Of a stretch of 64,000 nt of DNA, positions 43,648 to 52,583 are shown in pieces (position 1 is the stretch's first letter; each line of letters begins with the position of its first letter). The stretch spans positions 206,999-270,998 of the forward strand of contig NZ_JACGWS010000007.1 of NCBI RefSeq assembly GCF_014397005.1, in the 5' to 3' direction. The DNA comes from Kordia aestuariivivens. GTDB lineage: Bacteria; Bacteroidota; Bacteroidia; Flavobacteriales; Flavobacteriaceae. The notes under the pieces are model-generated. The model was given only the letters and a program-made list of their open reading frames with translations. It was not told the DNA's origin and ran no database searches. The translations under genes were made by a program, and so were the position numbers.

Positions 43648-45453
43648 TCACTCTTCTTCGTTATCAGTTAATCTTCGCTCTAATTCTGCTTGAAATTCTT
43701 CCATAACAGGTTTTACAGTACTTTCTGGAAGATCAGCAATTCGAATGTACATCAATCCATCAACCGCATTATTGAATAGCGGATCAACATTGAAAGCAAT
43801 TACTTTTGCGTTTTGTTTTACGTACTTTTTAATAAGCACAGGTAAACGCAAATGTCCTGGTTCGAGTTCATCAATAATTCTATCAAACTTTACCAAATCG
43901 GCAGCAGTTTCATCAAAAATGAAGTCTTTGTCAGCATCTTTCAACTTGACTTTAAATTCTTTTTTCGGATGAATGTATTGTGCAATGTATGGATCGTAAT
44001 AGTGCGATTTCATGAACTCAATCATGAGTGATTTAGAAAAATTTGAAAACTGATTGCTGATACTCACGCCACCAATTAAGTATTTGTGTTCTGGATGGCG
44101 CAAGGTTGTATGTACAATTCCTTTCCACAATAAGAATAATGGCATTGGTTTTTGCTGATATTCTTTGATGATGAAAGCTCTTCCCATTTCAATGGATTCG
44201 CTCATCATTTTGTGTAATTCTGGCTCAAAGCGAAATAAATCTTGCAAATAGAAACCGTCTATTCCGTATTTTGCATAAATCTGACTTCCTAAGCCCATTC
44301 TGTATGCGCCTGCCAATTGTTTTGCTTCACTATCCCACAAAAACATGTGATGATAATAATAATCGAATTTATCTAAATCAATTGCTTTGTTGGTTCCTTC
44401 TCCGATTTCTCGGAATGTAATTTCACGAAGTCTTCCAATTTCGCGCAATACATTTGGAATTTCAGAAGCTTCCGCTAGAAAAACCTGATAGTTTTTACTC
44501 GTCAATAAGTGATGATTTTTTGACAAACCTTCTACTTCTTCCTGAATAACTTGCGCAGAAACTGGTGTGACAATATCTTTTGGTTGTTTCGGAATTTTTA
44601 ATGAATTTGGCACTTTACTCAAAAGATTTTCCTTTTCATACGTGTTGGATAACATATATGTTTTTTTACGTAAAAATTCTGTAAAATCCTCTAAGCTTTT
44701 GTGTTCATCTTGTGCTTTTACGGAAATTGGCTTTCCTATTCGCACTTTAATCACTCTATTTTTTTGTGTCAATACTTCAGACGGTAATTTTGCCGTTCGG
44801 AAGGTGTCACTGATTCTTGAAAGTCTATAGAAAATACGACTATTTTTTGCGTGAAAGTAAATTGGAACAACAGGAACTTTTGCTTTTTTTACGAGCTTCA
44901 TTGCTGATTCTTCCCAAGGCTTATCAACAATTAAACGTCCATCTTTATAGGTTGAAACTTCTCCTGCTGGAAAAATACCTAATGGTTTTCCTTCACGCAA
45001 ATGCATGATGGATTGTTTGAAACCTGCTATACTTGATTTTGCATCTTTGCGATCTTCAAAAGGATTTACAGGCATGATGTATGACTTTATCGGATCAATT
45101 CGTTGCAATAGAAAATTTGCAATAATTTTATAATCTGATCGCTGCTCTAGCATTAATTTTAATAACAGAACTCCATCAATTCCTCCTAGCGGATGATTGG
45201 AAATAGTTACATACGCGCCGTCTTTAGGAAGACGCTTTAAATCTTCCTCTGGAATTTCAAATTTAATCTGAAACTCATCTAATAATGCATTTAGAAACTC
45301 TACATCTTTAAGATGCTTATGTTTATCGTAAACTTTATTTATATTGGATATGCGCAATACTTTCATCAGAATCCAACCAATAAAGGTTCCAATAAAGCCG
45401 TACTTGTCTAATTTAATCGCTTTTGCAACTTCTTTAGCAGTTACCAATCCCAT
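43648..45453 (-). CDS. Bifunctional acyltransferase, OlsF-like (LPLAT + GNAT)
   Basis: A 601-residue two-domain protein. N-terminal half (about 70-260): acyltransferase of the PlsC type with VTISNHPLGGIDGVLL (His87 and Asp93, five residues apart instead of four) and GIFPAGEVSTYKDG. C-terminal half (about 315-560): a GNAT/hemolysin-like acyltransferase (REITFREIGEG, YYHHMFLWDSEAKQLAGAYR, SIEMGRAFIIKEYQ). This order is that of OlsF, known from Serratia and Flavobacterium johnsoniae to make ornithine lipids from ornithine in two acylations. The role here is inferred from domain order. Confidence 0.75.
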   Translation of the reverse strand: MGLVTAKEVAKAIKLDKYGFIGTFIGWILMKVLRISNINKVYDKHKHLKDVEFLNALLDEFQIKFEIPEEDLKRLPKDGAYVTISNHPLGGIDGVLLLKLMLEQRSDYKIIANFLLQRIDPIKSYIMPVNPFEDRKDAKSSIAGFKQSIMHLREGKPLGIFPAGEVSTYKDGRLIVDKPWEESAMKLVKKAKVPVVPIYFHAKNSRIFYRLSRISDTFRTAKLPSEVLTQKNRVIKVRIGKPISVKAQDEHKSLEDFTEFLRKKTYMLSNTYEKENLLSKVPNSLKIPKQPKDIVTPVSAQVIQEEVEGLSKNHHLLTSKNYQVFLAEASEIPNVLREIGRLREITFREIGEGTNKAIDLDKFDYYYHHMFLWDSEAKQLAGAYRMGLGSQIYAKYGIDGFYLQDLFRFEPELHKMMSESIEMGRAFIIKEYQQKPMPLFLLWKGIVHTTLRHPEHKYLIGGVSISNQFSNFSKSLMIEFMKSHYYDPYIAQYIHPKKEFKVKLKDADKDFIFDETAADLVKFDRIIDELEPGHLRLPVLIKKYVKQNAKVIAFNVDPLFNNAVDGLMYIRIADLPESTVKPVMEEFQAELERRLTDNEEE

Positions 45454-45508
45454 ATATTTATTTTAAGGCGAATTACAAATATAGGAAAACAACCCCAATT
45501 TATTTTAT

Positions 45509-46759
45509 TTATTTCACAACTAACTGAATGGTTTGTTGTGCACGTTGTTCCAATAGAATTTCTTTTTCTTTTTGTAATCCTTCAATTGCTGATTCTGTAA
45601 AGTGTCGTATGGTGTATAAAGACACATCTTTATTGTATGTTACCTTGAATTTTGAGCGTAAGATATTGAGTAATTTGTCAAGATTATCAAACTTATTATC
45701 TACACACACTGAAAAACTAATTGCTGAGTTTTGAATAACGTCAACTTTCATTTTACAATCGTGTAATAGTTTGAAAATTTCACTGATATTTTCTTCTACA
45801 ATGAATGAAAAATCTAAGGAAGAAAGTGAAATTAATACTTGATTTTTTTTTACGATAAAACATGGAATGTTTGGTGTAATTCCCATGCCTTTTGTCACAG
45901 CAGTTCCATCTCCTTTTGGGTTTAAAAACGATTTTACAAACAATGGAATTTCCTTGCGCTGTAATGGTTGTAGTGTTTTTGGGTGAATCACAGAAGCGCC
46001 ATAAAATGCAAGTTCAATAGCTTCTCGATACGAAATTTTGTGTAATAATTGTGCATTTTCAAAATAACGCGGATCGGCATTTAAAACACCCGGAACATCT
46101 TTCCATATTGTAACACTTCCTGCGTTTAAGCAATAGGCGAAAATGGCTGCTGTATAATCGGAACCTTCTCTACCTAATGTTGTGGTAAAATTATTTGGAT
46201 CACTTCCAATAAATCCTTGTGTAATATTGAGTTTGCTTGTATTTACATTTAGTTTGATGTTTTGCTGCGTCACTTCCCAATTTACTTTCGCATCACGATA
46301 ACTTGTATCCGTTTTGATGAGTTCGCGAACATCTAGCCAAGTAGTCTCAATGGAAATACTGTTTAGATACGCACTGATAATTTTCGTAGAAATTAATTCC
46401 CCAAACGACACTAATTGATCGTACACATAGTCATAATCTGGCGATTTGTTTCTCCCCAAAAAACCTTGCATTTCTTCAAATAATTTTTTTATGTCATTAT
46501 AAATTTGATGCTGCTCATTTGGAAATAATTCCAGCAGAATTTCGTTGTGATATTTGACAATTTCTTGAACAGAAGCTTGCAATTCATTACTTTCATCAAA
46601 ATAGTTTTTAATGACAACTTCTATGGCATTTGTTGTTTTTCCCATCGCAGAAACAACAATTAGTGTAGTATCGTACCCAACTTCTTGCAATACTTTTACA
46701 AGGTTTTTTACACCATTTGCGTCTTTTACAGATGCGCCACCAAATTTGAATATTTTCAT
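45509..46759 (-). CDS. Aspartate kinase
   Basis: A 416-residue monofunctional kinase for the first step of Lys/Thr/Met synthesis. The N-terminal KFGGASVKDANG, SFGELISTKII, TQGFIGSD, TTLGREGSDYTAA and IWKDVPGVLNADPR are the usual catalytic motifs. C-terminal ACT-like regions (about 300-400) with SSLDFSFIVEENIS are the likely site of feedback control. ATG 46759 is used; the frame continues 57 bases upstream without homology to the family. Monocistronic. Confidence 0.92.
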   Translation of the reverse strand: MKIFKFGGASVKDANGVKNLVKVLQEVGYDTTLIVVSAMGKTTNAIEVVIKNYFDESNELQASVQEIVKYHNEILLELFPNEQHQIYNDIKKLFEEMQGFLGRNKSPDYDYVYDQLVSFGELISTKIISAYLNSISIETTWLDVRELIKTDTSYRDAKVNWEVTQQNIKLNVNTSKLNITQGFIGSDPNNFTTTLGREGSDYTAAIFAYCLNAGSVTIWKDVPGVLNADPRYFENAQLLHKISYREAIELAFYGASVIHPKTLQPLQRKEIPLFVKSFLNPKGDGTAVTKGMGITPNIPCFIVKKNQVLISLSSLDFSFIVEENISEIFKLLHDCKMKVDVIQNSAISFSVCVDNKFDNLDKLLNILRSKFKVTYNKDVSLYTIRHFTESAIEGLQKEKEILLEQRAQQTIQLVVK

Positions 46760-46949
46760 TGTTAATTCTTTATTTTTTTTAATGTAAAGTATAAACTTTC
46801 TAGTATTTCTCGACACAAAATTCTTTCAGAAAATCACTCGAAGTGACGTTTTGGATTTACGAATATTGATTTTAATGATAACACCTAAATATAAATTGAC
46901 AACTTCGTTTTATATTTAAAATTTAGCATTTTACATTTATAATTTCTTA

Positions 46950-47453
46950 TTACTTTTTTGCTAAATAATTTTGCATTCCTTGTTCGTCTAATTGTACAAC
47001 ATGCCAATCGCGCATAACATTTGCGCCAATGTGTTCGTAAAAATCAATGGCTGGCGTATTCCAATCTAACACTTCCCAACTGATTCGTTTTACACCTAAA
47101 CTATTTCCGTATTTAATGACTTCTGTCAATAGCAAACTTCCAATTCCTTGTCCGCGTGCTTTTTCGCTTACAATTAAATCTTCTAAATGCAATACTTCAC
47201 CTTTCCATGTAGAATACCGCATATATACTAATGCGATTCCCAAAACCTTCTGTGTTGAACTTGATTCAGCATCTTCTGGCGATTCTGCTATAAAGCAATG
47301 AAACTTTGGCGCAGTTCCAAAACCATCTTCCAACAGCATTTCTGGTGTTGTGATTACAGCTTCTGGTTCTTTTTCAAAAATAGCTAATTCCTGAATCAAT
47401 CTAAAGATATCATGGACATCTGTTTTGGTTGCTTGGCGGATTGTATAGTTCAT
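46950..47453 (-). CDS. GNAT family N-acetyltransferase (diamine acetyltransferase-like)
   Basis: A 167-residue GNAT protein. The acetyl-CoA loop is SEKARGQGIGSLLLTEVIKYG, and the N-terminus (YTIRQATKTDVHDIFRLIQELA.FEKEPEAV) with LHLEDLIV and EVLDWNTPAIDFYEHIGA is close to spermidine/spermine acetyltransferase-like bacterial proteins. It transfers acetyl from acetyl-CoA to an amine, possibly a polyamine or thialysine. Substrate not shown by the sequence. Confidence 0.82.
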   Translation of the reverse strand: MNYTIRQATKTDVHDIFRLIQELAIFEKEPEAVITTPEMLLEDGFGTAPKFHCFIAESPEDAESSSTQKVLGIALVYMRYSTWKGEVLHLEDLIVSEKARGQGIGSLLLTEVIKYGNSLGVKRISWEVLDWNTPAIDFYEHIGANVMRDWHVVQLDEQGMQNYLAKK

Positions 47454-47566
47454 TCTTTTTGTAATGTTTACACAAAGGTAAGAAGTGTAAAATTATAATT
47501 TCTACGAAAACGTTATAGTTATACAAAATTATCGATATTTGTGATCTGAGAAACAAAGTAGACAAA

Positions 47567-48571
47567 ATGGCTAAAAAAAATCAAACGTTAGGAGAATTTA
47601 TTATTGAGAATCAAGAAGAATTTAAGTATTCTTCTGGAGAACTTTCAAGATTGATCAATTCTATCCGATTGGCGGCAAAAGTTGTAAACCACGAAGTAAA
47701 TAAAGCTGGATTGGTTGATATTATTGGCGCAGCTGGCGAAACAAATATTCAAGGAGAAGATCAGCAAAAGCTAGATGTGTATGCCAATGAAAAGTTTATT
47801 CAAACTTTGATTAATAGAAATATTGTTTGCGGAATTGGTTCTGAAGAAAATGATGATTTTATCGCTATTAATAGTTTAGATGAAAATAATCAAAATAAAT
47901 ATGTCGTTTTGATGGATCCATTAGACGGTTCTTCTAATATTGATGTGAATGTTTCTGTAGGAACTATTTTTTCTATTTATAGAAGAATTACGCCAGTTGG
48001 AACGCCAGTAACTATTGATGATTTTCTGCAAGAAGGAAACAAACAAGTAGCAGCTGGTTATGTAATTTACGGAACATCCACAATGTTAGTTTACACAACC
48101 GGACATGGCGTAAACGGTTTTACACTAAATCCTGCAATTGGAACATTTTACTTATCGCATCCAAATATGCAATTTCCAGAGACAGGAAATATCTATTCTA
48201 TCAACGAAGGAAATTATGCGCATTTTCCAGTTGGTGTAAAAAATTATATAAAATATTGTCAGGAAGAAGAAGGCGACAGACCGTACACATCACGTTATAT
48301 TGGTTCATTAGTATCTGATTTTCACAGAAACTTAATTAAAGGAGGAATTTATATTTATCCGCAAACGTCCAAAGCGCCCAACGGAAAACTACGTCTATTA
48401 TACGAATGCAATCCAATGGCGTTCTTAGCCGAACAAGCGAACGGGCTTGCCACAGACGGCTTTCAACGCATTATGGATATTAAACCAACAGCGCTTCACC
48501 AACGTGTTCCCATCTTTACTGGAAGTCGCAAAATGGTAGAAAAAGCCAAAGAGTTTATGAAGAACTCGTAG
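47567..48571 (+). CDS. fbp: Fructose-1,6-bisphosphatase, class I
   Basis: A 334-residue gluconeogenic enzyme. The metal site [23 protein letters not shown], the GSEENDDF region and [23 protein letters not shown] are diagnostic of class [11 protein letters not shown] at the start is a typical N-terminus. It hydrolyses fructose-1,6-bisphosphate to fructose-6-phosphate. It is followed after 68 bases by the signalling operon but probably is a separate unit. Confidence 0.95.
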   Translation: MAKKNQTLGEFIIENQEEFKYSSGELSRLINSIRLAAKVVNHEVNKAGLVDIIGAAGETNIQGEDQQKLDVYANEKFIQTLINRNIVCGIGSEENDDFIAINSLDENNQNKYVVLMDPLDGSSNIDVNVSVGTIFSIYRRITPVGTPVTIDDFLQEGNKQVAAGYVIYGTSTMLVYTTGHGVNGFTLNPAIGTFYLSHPNMQFPETGNIYSINEGNYAHFPVGVKNYIKYCQEEEGDRPYTSRYIGSLVSDFHRNLIKGGIYIYPQTSKAPNGKLRLLYECNPMAFLAEQANGLATDGFQRIMDIKPTALHQRVPIFTGSRKMVEKAKEFMKNS

Positions 48572-48639
48572 GAAAGCGATGAACTTTCGCAAAAATTACT
48601 ATTTTTGTGTATAACCCATGTACACTAAAATATTCCTAA

Positions 48640-49008
48640 ATGGCAACAAAAGGTAAAAATACCGCAGATGCTGATCAAGCAAATACTAATTTTGTAGATC
48701 CTTCTACAAAAATTGAAGCAATCAAGAATTTAATTTTTGGAGAGAACATTCAGGAGTACAATTCTGAGTTCGACACTATTAAAAATGACATTCTTGCCAA
48801 AAAGAAAGCTTTAGAAACATTGATTGAAGAAGTTCGTTCCGAATTGATTCAAAATATTGATAATCTTAGTACAGATCTAAACATTCGAATTACGGAATTA
48901 GAATCCAATATTGAAAATAAATTAGACGATATGGACGAGAAAAAAGTAGACCGAAGACAGTTAGGACAATTATTGGTAAACCTTGGTGAAAAAATAGGAA
49001 AGGAATAA
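48640..49008 (+). CDS. Coiled-coil protein, first gene of the GTPase/kinase operon (122 aa)
   Basis: A 122-residue soluble acidic protein, nearly all helical, with heptad patterns (ILAKKKALETLIEEVRSELI, LNIRITELESNIENKLDDMD). N-terminal 30 residues are probably disordered (TKGKNTADADQANTNFVDPS). The segment AIKNLIFGENIQEYNSEFD resembles the start of the next protein's ALLKDLLL region, which suggests a shared short binding motif. No known domain. Its position 28 bases before the roadblock-like gene suggests a scaffold for that module. Confidence 0.65.
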   Translation: MATKGKNTADADQANTNFVDPSTKIEAIKNLIFGENIQEYNSEFDTIKNDILAKKKALETLIEEVRSELIQNIDNLSTDLNIRITELESNIENKLDDMDEKKVDRRQLGQLLVNLGEKIGKE

Positions 49009-49036
49009 AATCCAACATAAATCTTATTGTGTATTT

Positions 49037-49870
49037 ATGACGGAAGATGACAAATTAGCGTTGTTGAAAGATTTATTACTCACGGACGATCGTGTGTATG
49101 CGGAATCGATACATGCTAAAATTAAAGCACTTGAAGATTTAATTCATAAACAACAAAAGCTTTCAAGCAAGGTAAATCCTATTATTGACGAGAAGTTACT
49201 AGAGTTTACCGAACGAATTCCTGAAACATTAGGACCTACCATTACAGAAGCACTCGCGGAGCAAATTAAAAATTCTAAAGATCAAGTAGTGGAAGCATTG
49301 TATCCAATTATGGGTAAAATGATCAAAAAATACATTTCACAAGAAATTAGTTTGCTTACGGAACGCATCAATAAACAGTTAGAAGATAGTTTCTCTTCAA
49401 AAAGTTGGAAACGAAAATTCAAATCGTGGTTTGGCGGCGTAAAAGAAGAAGAATTACTTTTGAGTCAATTGTCATCTATTTCACAAGTAGAACAAGTATT
49501 GGTTATTGAAAAAAACTCAGGATTGCTCATTGGGCAATATACCAAAACAGAAACCATAGATAAAGATATGATTTCTGGAATGTTAACCGCAATTAAAAGC
49601 TTCGTAGAAGATGCGTTTAATGAAAAAAGTCAAAATTTAGAGCTAATTGAATACGAATTGTATCATATTCATATTCAAAGCTTTGTATCTTTTTATGTTG
49701 CAGTTGCAATTTCTGGAGAATATAATCTTATCTTTAAAAATAAAATCCAAGATATAATCTTTAATTTTACTGACAATTTCTTGAATCTATTTGATGATTT
49801 AAGCGAAATTAACGAAGCAGCTATTACTAACGAATTAGAATTTTACTTTTGCACGAATGAAAGTCTCTAA
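49037..49870 (+). CDS. Coiled-coil protein with a C-terminal roadblock/LC7-like domain
   Basis: A 277-residue soluble protein. The first 135 residues are helical with a region of LTERINKQLEDSFSSKSWKR; from about 145 follows a domain of the pattern SSISQVEQVLVIEKNSGLLI ... SGMLTAIKSFVEDAF ... YHIHIQSFVSFYVAVAISG, i.e. strand-strand-helix-strand-strand-helix as in roadblock/longin-type folds that regulate Ras-like GTPases. The GTPase gene overlaps its last 14 bases, which supports a regulator-GTPase pair like MglB-MglA. The fold assignment is by eye and needs a profile search. Confidence 0.55.
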   Translation: MTEDDKLALLKDLLLTDDRVYAESIHAKIKALEDLIHKQQKLSSKVNPIIDEKLLEFTERIPETLGPTITEALAEQIKNSKDQVVEALYPIMGKMIKKYISQEISLLTERINKQLEDSFSSKSWKRKFKSWFGGVKEEELLLSQLSSISQVEQVLVIEKNSGLLIGQYTKTETIDKDMISGMLTAIKSFVEDAFNEKSQNLELIEYELYHIHIQSFVSFYVAVAISGEYNLIFKNKIQDIIFNFTDNFLNLFDDLSEINEAAITNELEFYFCTNESL

Positions 49871-50348
49871 AAAAATAATCTTACTTGGTCACTTCGGTGT
49901 AGGTAAGTCTTCCTTAATAAGACAATTTGTTGAAAATTCGTTTACAACAGATTACAAAGTAACTATTGGAGTTCACATCTTAAAAAAAGAAGTCCAAATT
50001 GCGCCCAACGAAACTATTTCTCTTATTATTTGGGATTTAGAAGGATACGACGATATTAAAAAAACAAGAGCTTCTTATTTACTTGGAACACATGGTTTTA
50101 TATATGTTTTTGATGTAACACGACCAGCAACTTTTCAAAATTTAGAAGACGATATTACCTACTTAACAAATCAATATGCCAACACACCTTTAAAAGTCGT
50201 TGGAAATAAAGCAGACTTGGTTACCAAAAGCTATTTGAAAGAAAATAAAGCTATTTTTGGTGTTACTCCTGACTTTTTTACGAGTGCAAAAACCGGTGAT
50301 AACGTAGCCGATTTATTTACTACATTGGCAAAAGAACTTGTGAAATAA
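49857..50348 (+). CDS. Ras/Rab-like small GTPase
   Basis: A 163-residue GTPase. G1 GHFGVGKSS (Gly11-Ser19), G2 Thr36 in YKVTIGVHI, G3 WDLEGY, G4 NKAD (117-120), G5 TSAKTG. The eukaryotic-style WDTAGQ motif is here WDLEGY, so the catalytic Gln is replaced by Tyr64; intrinsic hydrolysis should be slow without a partner. No C-terminal lipidation motif. It overlaps the roadblock-like gene and is followed after 5 bases by the hybrid kinase. Confidence 0.88.
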   Translation: MKVSKKIILLGHFGVGKSSLIRQFVENSFTTDYKVTIGVHILKKEVQIAPNETISLIIWDLEGYDDIKKTRASYLLGTHGFIYVFDVTRPATFQNLEDDITYLTNQYANTPLKVVGNKADLVTKSYLKENKAIFGVTPDFFTSAKTGDNVADLFTTLAKELVK

Positions 50349-50353
50349 TTACT

Positions 50354-51886
50354 ATGCTAGAAACCTACAGAGGAACCTATTTTCATCCTAGAACACAGTT
50401 CATTACTATTGACAAAACAGGAAAAGTAATTGAAAGTGACAACATTTTATTTCCCTTAAAAAAAGGAGATGAAATTAGCTCAATAAATCCATTTTTTGAA
50501 GGACTAGCTTCTTATTTTGATTCGAAAGAAGACAACGATATTAAGTTTACCTGTGTTCATTTAGAAAGTAAAAAGAAGCAACAACATACGTGCGATATAG
50601 AGTTTAAAACGTTTGCTAATGGTCAACCATCCTTAGTTATTATTCATGATTTTTCAGATCATTACGAATACTATCAAGAAGTTGCACAAAGCAGAAATGA
50701 ATCTGTGATCAACTCACAAATTTTAGAACTCCAAAATAAATACCTCAAAGAAAAAGAAGACTTCAAAAATACGTTTATTGCAAATTTTAGTCACGAATTA
50801 CGCAATCCATTAACTGGTGTTACCGCGTTTTGTTCTGTATTGCAGAAAACCGACATGTCTTTGGAACAACAAGATTATGTAGAAGTCATTAAATCATCTG
50901 GAGATCACTTAAAAAATATGATTGGTGACATTTTAGAAATGTCTAAAATTGAAGTTGGAAAACTCACCATTGATGAAGAATTGTTTGATTTCCACAAGTT
51001 GATTGAAATGTTAGCCTTTACATATACTGTAAAAGCAAAACAAAAAAACATTGAATTTGAAGTCGATTTTGACGATAAAATCCCAAAATATATAGAAGGT
51101 GACAAAACACGCATCAAGCAGGTTTTTGAAAACTTACTTGAAAATGCGTTCAAATTTACTACCACCGGAAAAGTGACCTTCACTATTAAAGAAAATCAAC
51201 GAAGAGCACGAAAAGTAAACCTAAATATTAGCGTAAAGGATACAGGAATTGGAATTCCTTCCGAAAAACTCGATATCATTTTCAACAGTTTTACACAATT
51301 GGATGTCACTCAAAAATATTCAGGCACAGGACTTGGCTTGTCTATTGTGAAAGGGTTAGTAGAATTGATGGACGGAAAAATTACCGTAGAAAGTGAAGAA
51401 AATGTAGGTTCTATCTTTAAGATGAACATTAACTTCAAGTATCCAATTAATCAAGAAAATACTTCTTTAGAAAACAAATTGGATATAGAATATAAAAATT
51501 CATTATCAAAAGAAAAATACAATATCTTACTTGCCGAAGATTCAGAACTCGCACAAATGGCAGTTTTGAAAATATTATCACAAGAAGGACATTTCTACTT
51601 AGATATTATTAGTAATGGTGAAGATGTTATTGAAAGTGTCATTCACAACGAATACGACTTAATTTTAATGGACATTCGCATGCCAGGAACACATGGAGAC
51701 GAATTGACAAAGATGATTCGCTCGCTTCCAGTGCAAAACTGTAAAACGATTCCAATTTTAGCGCTTACCGCCAATTTATACGACGACGATAAAAAACGGT
51801 ATAAAAAAATGGGCATGAATGACATCATTGAAAAACCATTTGATGAAACCACGCTGCTCAGTAAAATATACAAGCATTTAAAATAA
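50354..51886 (+). CDS. Hybrid sensor histidine kinase/response regulator
   Basis: A 510-residue cytosolic protein. Residues 1-105 form an input domain of PAS-like character; 110-140 are a coiled coil; HisKA has FIANFSHELRNPLTGV with His147; HATPase_c has FENLLENAFKFT, KDTGIGIPSEKL and GTGLGLSIVKGL; the receiver (about 388-510) has AEDSE, the phosphoacceptor Asp440 in LILMDIRMPG, and the Thr and Lys of LALTAN and IEKPF. No membrane segment or DNA-binding domain, so it works by a protein partner. Last gene of the GTPase operon. Confidence 0.9.
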   Translation: MLETYRGTYFHPRTQFITIDKTGKVIESDNILFPLKKGDEISSINPFFEGLASYFDSKEDNDIKFTCVHLESKKKQQHTCDIEFKTFANGQPSLVIIHDFSDHYEYYQEVAQSRNESVINSQILELQNKYLKEKEDFKNTFIANFSHELRNPLTGVTAFCSVLQKTDMSLEQQDYVEVIKSSGDHLKNMIGDILEMSKIEVGKLTIDEELFDFHKLIEMLAFTYTVKAKQKNIEFEVDFDDKIPKYIEGDKTRIKQVFENLLENAFKFTTTGKVTFTIKENQRRARKVNLNISVKDTGIGIPSEKLDIIFNSFTQLDVTQKYSGTGLGLSIVKGLVELMDGKITVESEENVGSIFKMNINFKYPINQENTSLENKLDIEYKNSLSKEKYNILLAEDSELAQMAVLKILSQEGHFYLDIISNGEDVIESVIHNEYDLILMDIRMPGTHGDELTKMIRSLPVQNCKTIPILALTANLYDDDKKRYKKMGMNDIIEKPFDETTLLSKIYKHLK

Positions 51887-51891
51887 TATTG

Positions 51892-51962
51892 TCAGGTCGA
51901 GCGCAGTCGAGACCTAAATAAAAATTACAATATCAAAGCATCTCGACTGCGCTCGATGTGAC
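51892..51962. repeat. REP-like inverted repeat after the histidine kinase gene
   Basis: Arms CGAGCGCAGTCGAG (51898-51911) and CTCGACTGCGCTCG (51942-51955) are complementary over 14 bp, with about 30 AT-rich bases between them. The element is typical of scattered repeats in Flavobacteriia. Confidence 0.75.
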
Positions 51963-51984
51963 AAATAGAAAAAATAATACACAT

Positions 51985-52017
51985 AAAAAAAACCGAGCAA
52001 CTTGCTCGGTTTTTTTA
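51985..52017. terminator. Bidirectional terminator
   Basis: Stem ACCGAGCAA / TTGCTCGGT with a short loop, A8 and T7 flanks, between the convergent kinase and TerB genes. Confidence 0.88.
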
Positions 52018-52037
52018 GGACGGGTCAATCGTTCTGA

Positions 52038-52469
52038 TTAACGATTCATATTTTTAATCTCATCTTTAAAATCGTCAGCATCTACACCTTTACTCACTAA
52101 CATTAATGCTTTGTGCACTACATACGGAACATTTTCTGGAGAAAACCCTAATCCAATTCCCAAACGCTCTAAAATATCCGTTTGCTTTGGTCCTAAATGG
52201 TTATCTGCATAAACCATTCGTGCCAAATCATACAAACGACTTAAACGTTCGCTATACAATGTTGGCGGATTAATTGGGTGCGATTTGTAATCTTTTAAAA
52301 TTTCTTTGTAATCGTTTTCAGAGATATCTAAATTTCTAGCCATTCTATCTAAAAAGGCTTTCTCTTCTTCTGAAATTACACCGTTACTCATTGCCACACG
52401 AACAATCGCTGCAAAATGACTTTGATTTCGCTCACGAAATCCACTTGAATATAAATCTGATATAGACAT
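52038..52469 (-). CDS. TerB-like protein
   Basis: A 143-residue all-helical soluble protein with the TerB/DjlA-N pattern: HFAAIVRVAMSNGVISEEEKAFLDRMARNLDISENDYKEIL, an EF-hand-like metal site (NGVISEEEKAFLD), and a second YDLARMVYADNHLGPKQTDILERLGIGLGF half. TerB-domain proteins are linked to metal/tellurite stress and membrane-associated signalling; in Bacteroidota the role is unknown. It is divergent from mfd, with 114 bases between them. Confidence 0.78.
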   Translation of the reverse strand: MSISDLYSSGFRERNQSHFAAIVRVAMSNGVISEEEKAFLDRMARNLDISENDYKEILKDYKSHPINPPTLYSERLSRLYDLARMVYADNHLGPKQTDILERLGIGLGFSPENVPYVVHKALMLVSKGVDADDFKDEIKNMNR

Positions 52470-52583
52470 TTATTAATTTTTAGTACTGCAAAGATAAATA
52501 ATCTATCGTTTTTTTGTGCAAAATTTTACCCTGATTTTCTATTGAATCTGATAGCTGCACAGTATATTTACATCTAAATTTTT

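Noticed and set aside
51892..51962. Attachment site of a mobile element at the REP-like inverted repeat
   Set aside because: No integrase or tRNA nearby, and both flanks are ordinary housekeeping genes.
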